Shown: piece after piece, positions 62,167 through 64,000 of the stretch
How the letters are laid out: the number at the start of each line of letters is the position of its first letter
How positions within the stretch are numbered: position 1 is the stretch's first letter
NCBI RefSeq assembly: GCF_019904235.1
Contig: NZ_CP063202.1
Location: 1,860,001-1,924,000 of the forward strand
Length of the DNA stretch: 64,000 nt
Source: Erythrobacter sp. SCSIO 43205
Lineage (GTDB): Bacteria; Pseudomonadota; Alphaproteobacteria; Sphingomonadales; Sphingomonadaceae
Reading direction: 5' to 3'
Made by a program: the position numbers and the translations under genes
Notes under the pieces: model-generated
Told to the model about the DNA's origin: nothing
Databases searched by the model: none
What the model saw: only the letters and a program-made list of their open reading frames with translations

Positions 62167-63770
62167 GCCACTTTCCTTTCGGATGCAGGCTCGAATTGAT
62201 AAGCGGTAACGCGGTCGTACTTGCCTTCGCGCTTCACCCGGATCGCAGACGGCTCGGCAACCTCACCGGCCCGCTCAATGGCCTCGGCAACGGTCGTAGG
62301 GACCGGCGCACCGGCCCGCCGCAACCACCAGCCCTCGGCTTTCTGGCGAGCGTATCCTTCATGCTCCAGGCACACCCATTCGCGATGCACGGTGAGCCCA
62401 CAGACGTACTCGACGCGCAGCGACGTTGGCTTGCCCGGCTTGGCGTGGGCGCGATACCGGACTTGCGAAACCTCAAGCCATTCCGGCTCGACCGACAGGA
62501 TCGGCTTTGCGTCGGGCGTGACGGTCACAACCTTTTCAGGCGGCGGATATTCAAAGCCGCACGCGGGGCACACGCTGCTAGCCGTGCCGGTTGCGCATCC
62601 GCATTCGGGGCATTCCTTAACCGGCGCAGAGCCTTCGCCTTTCCCCGCCTTGCTTGCGGGCAGAAACGGATCATCGAACGGCCCGTGTCGCGCGATATTG
62701 CCGCCGAAATCGAGAACAAGGCAATCTGTCTTGCCTGTCTCTGGTGAAAGGCGGGTGCCTCGCCCAACCATTTGGATATAAAGGCCGGTCGATTGCGTCG
62801 GTCGTGCCAGTGCAATCAAATCGACATGGCGGGCGTTAAAGCCGGTGGTGAGGACTTGCATAGAAGTCAAAAAGCGAAGTTGTCGGGCTTTAAATTGTCC
62901 GATGATGCTGTCGCGCTCGCCCTTGTCCATTTCACCCGTGATCGTCGCGCCGGAATAGCCACGCTCGCGCAACGCTTCGGTCAAAGCTTCGCAATGTGCG
63001 ACCGAGCAGCCGAACGCGAGCCAACCGGCACGATCCTGTCCGGCCTCGACAATCCGGTCAGCAATGGCGTTTGTGGTTGCAGGGTCCATCGCCGCGTTTT
63101 CAAGCTGTGAAGCGATGAATTCACCGGCGCGCACACCAACGCCGCTCGTGTCGATTTGAGCTTGCTGGCGATAAGTGCGCGGCGGCGAGAGAAAACCCTC
63201 GTCGAATAATTCCCGCACATTGGTATCATGCGCAATGCCGTCGAACATGGCCTCCTGCCCTTCGTGCAGCAATCCACTATCGAGGCGAAAGGGTGTGGCA
63301 GTTAGACCGATGATTTTGACGTAAGGGTTGATCGTTTTGAGATCGGCAAGGAAGCGCCCATACATGGTATTCGACTTGCGCGGGATCAGGTGCGCCTCAT
63401 CGACCAGAACCATGTCAATCCGGCGCGGCAAATCGTATGCTTTACGATGGATGCTTTGGATTGAGGCAAACGTGATCGCCTTGCCCATTTCGCGCCGGTT
63501 GAGGCCAGCGGCATAAATTCCGACCGGCGCATCAGGCCAAAGCCCGATCATCTCAGCAGCGTTTTGTTGGATTAACTCGCGAACGTGGGCAAGGATCAAG
63601 ATGCCCGCACTTGGATCAACCTGGCATACACCCTTGCACCATTCGGCGATCACAAGGGACTTGCCCGCGCCCGTGGGGAGAACGGCAAGCGGATTGCCGG
63701 TGTGGCGCTCAAACCAGTGCCAGAGATCGGCGAGGCAGCGCTCTTGGTATGGGCGCAGAACGAGGGTCAT
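62163..63770 (-). CDS. DEAH-type phage helicase
   Basis: 535 residues. Walker A AVLPTGAGKSLVIA, DEAH box VDEAHLIPRK, GLTATPFR, and a helicase C-terminal domain with TTGFNARHVDLIALARPTQS and QMVGRGTRL. A zinc-ribbon CPECGC...CPACGF follows near residue 390. Superfamily 2 helicase of the phage replication or recombination set. Confidence 0.85.
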   Translation of the reverse strand: MTLVLRPYQERCLADLWHWFERHTGNPLAVLPTGAGKSLVIAEWCKGVCQVDPSAGILILAHVRELIQQNAAEMIGLWPDAPVGIYAAGLNRREMGKAITFASIQSIHRKAYDLPRRIDMVLVDEAHLIPRKSNTMYGRFLADLKTINPYVKIIGLTATPFRLDSGLLHEGQEAMFDGIAHDTNVRELFDEGFLSPPRTYRQQAQIDTSGVGVRAGEFIASQLENAAMDPATTNAIADRIVEAGQDRAGWLAFGCSVAHCEALTEALRERGYSGATITGEMDKGERDSIIGQFKARQLRFLTSMQVLTTGFNARHVDLIALARPTQSTGLYIQMVGRGTRLSPETGKTDCLVLDFGGNIARHGPFDDPFLPASKAGKGEGSAPVKECPECGCATGTASSVCPACGFEYPPPEKVVTVTPDAKPILSVEPEWLEVSQVRYRAHAKPGKPTSLRVEYVCGLTVHREWVCLEHEGYARQKAEGWWLRRAGAPVPTTVAEAIERAGEVAEPSAIRVKREGKYDRVTAYQFEPASERKVA

Positions 63771-64000
63771 GCCGCCCGCCTTTCAGCCGTTATTGCCTCG
63801 GCATTCTTAATCGCCTCATAAGCGGCGAGCGTTTCGGGATAGTGGCGCGAATATGGCCCAAATTGTTTGAACCAATGCAAGGCGGTGGTGTGGTTCGTGC
63901 GGCCAAGCGCGCGGGCGATCACAGTGCTGGAAAAGCCGCGCTCTCTCAGCGCTCTTGCTATCGCGATGCGCGCGCAAACGTATGGCTTGAGCCTTGATGG
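63767..64000 (-). CDS. DnaA domain IV-like phage protein (5' end beyond window)
   Basis: The C-terminal 77 residues can be read: RERGFSSTVIARALGRTNHT followed by TALHWFKQFGPYS, a signature-like match to the DnaA domain IV DNA-binding helix (the GRxHTTVxHA region). The stop overlaps the helicase start (TCATG layout). The remainder lies past 64000. Confidence 0.65.
   Translation of the reverse strand, partial: PSRLKPYVCARIAIARALRERGFSSTVIARALGRTNHTTALHWFKQFGPYSRHYPETLAAYEAIKNAEAITAERRAA

Larger units (their letters stand above)
28693..64000. mobile_element. Prophage, siphovirus-like, left end in window, right end beyond the window
   Basis: Left boundary is the tRNA-Pro 3' fragment at 28693-28738. 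Everything to the right is phage-like: lysis, tail, head, terminase and replication genes, mostly on the minus strand with plus-strand early blocks. No integrase, classical CI/Cro repressor or full tRNA-Pro is seen, consistent with the other end lying to the right of 64000. No structural gene is visibly broken, so it may be intact. Confidence 0.92.

Noticed and set aside
63611..63997. 128-codon plus ORF at the right edge
   Set aside because: Antisense to the helicase start and the DnaA-like gene.
1..64000. CRISPR array or cas genes
   Set aside because: No regularly spaced direct repeats with unique spacers were seen; the pentamer tract has no spacers and the RAMP-like similarity is faint.

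Overview
The window looks like the chromosome of an alphaproteobacterium of the order Sphingomonadales, probably an Erythrobacteraceae-like genus. This is inferred from gene families and gene order (amgK-murU next to alphaproteobacterial addB-addA and trxA, nadK, mfd, sdhE and recG in compact clusters). It was not tested by a search. The left 28.7 kb is ordinary, tightly packed host DNA. The right 35.3 kb is one prophage that runs off the right edge.

Host part (1-28,690). A plus-strand operon carries peptidoglycan recycling (amgK end, murU), recombination repair (addB, addA) and thioredoxin (trxA), with overlapping start and stop codons. It ends at a foldable intergenic repeat. An inositol-monophosphatase family gene and argJ follow on the minus strand. 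A small exported ORF with a hairpin behind it precedes secA, and a TauE/SafE permease follows secA. A gene resembling the Abi-alpha (DUF4393) abortive-infection family lies beside tRNA-Asn. Then come nadK, an EAL phosphodiesterase, mfd, sdhE, recG, a low-molecular-weight phosphatase, an ABC1 kinase, a DUF3429 membrane protein and an exported M14 metallopeptidase. AddAB, Mfd and RecG make this stretch rich in DNA repair functions.

Prophage (28,693 to beyond 64,000). The left end is a 46-bp copy of the 3' half of a tRNA-Pro(CGG) gene, the expected scar of integration into a tRNA. The full tRNA and the integrase should lie past the right edge. From the left: a short plus-strand block (J-domain protein and two small genes) followed by a gene-free, strongly foldable stretch of about 320 nt ending in a terminator-like hairpin. 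Next is a minus-strand lysis region (overlapping spanin pair, muramidase, holin-like and other small membrane proteins), then tail tip, tape measure, tail tube and chaperones, head-tail joining proteins, capsid, cement, DUF2213 protease/scaffold, gp7-like protein, DUF1073 portal and terminase. Early genes follow: a divergent regulatory region, an IS1595-type transposase without visible IS ends, an AT-rich inverted-repeat region, an AEP-like primase/DUF3987 protein, a DEAH helicase and a DnaA domain IV protein cut by the window edge. It has the gene set of a siphovirus-like temperate phage with a long non-contractile tail.

Three places stand out. (1) A counter-directional cassette (42.4-44.6 kb) splits the tail genes. 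It holds an RHH regulator, an overlapping operon with a protein faintly reminiscent of Cas7/RAMP folds, and a degenerate tandem GGCAN pentamer tract just before a terminator. (2) The structured RNA candidate at 30.08-30.40 kb. (3) A textbook -1 frameshift site (nine A) in the tail assembly chaperone gene, and a nested scaffold start inside the prohead protease gene.
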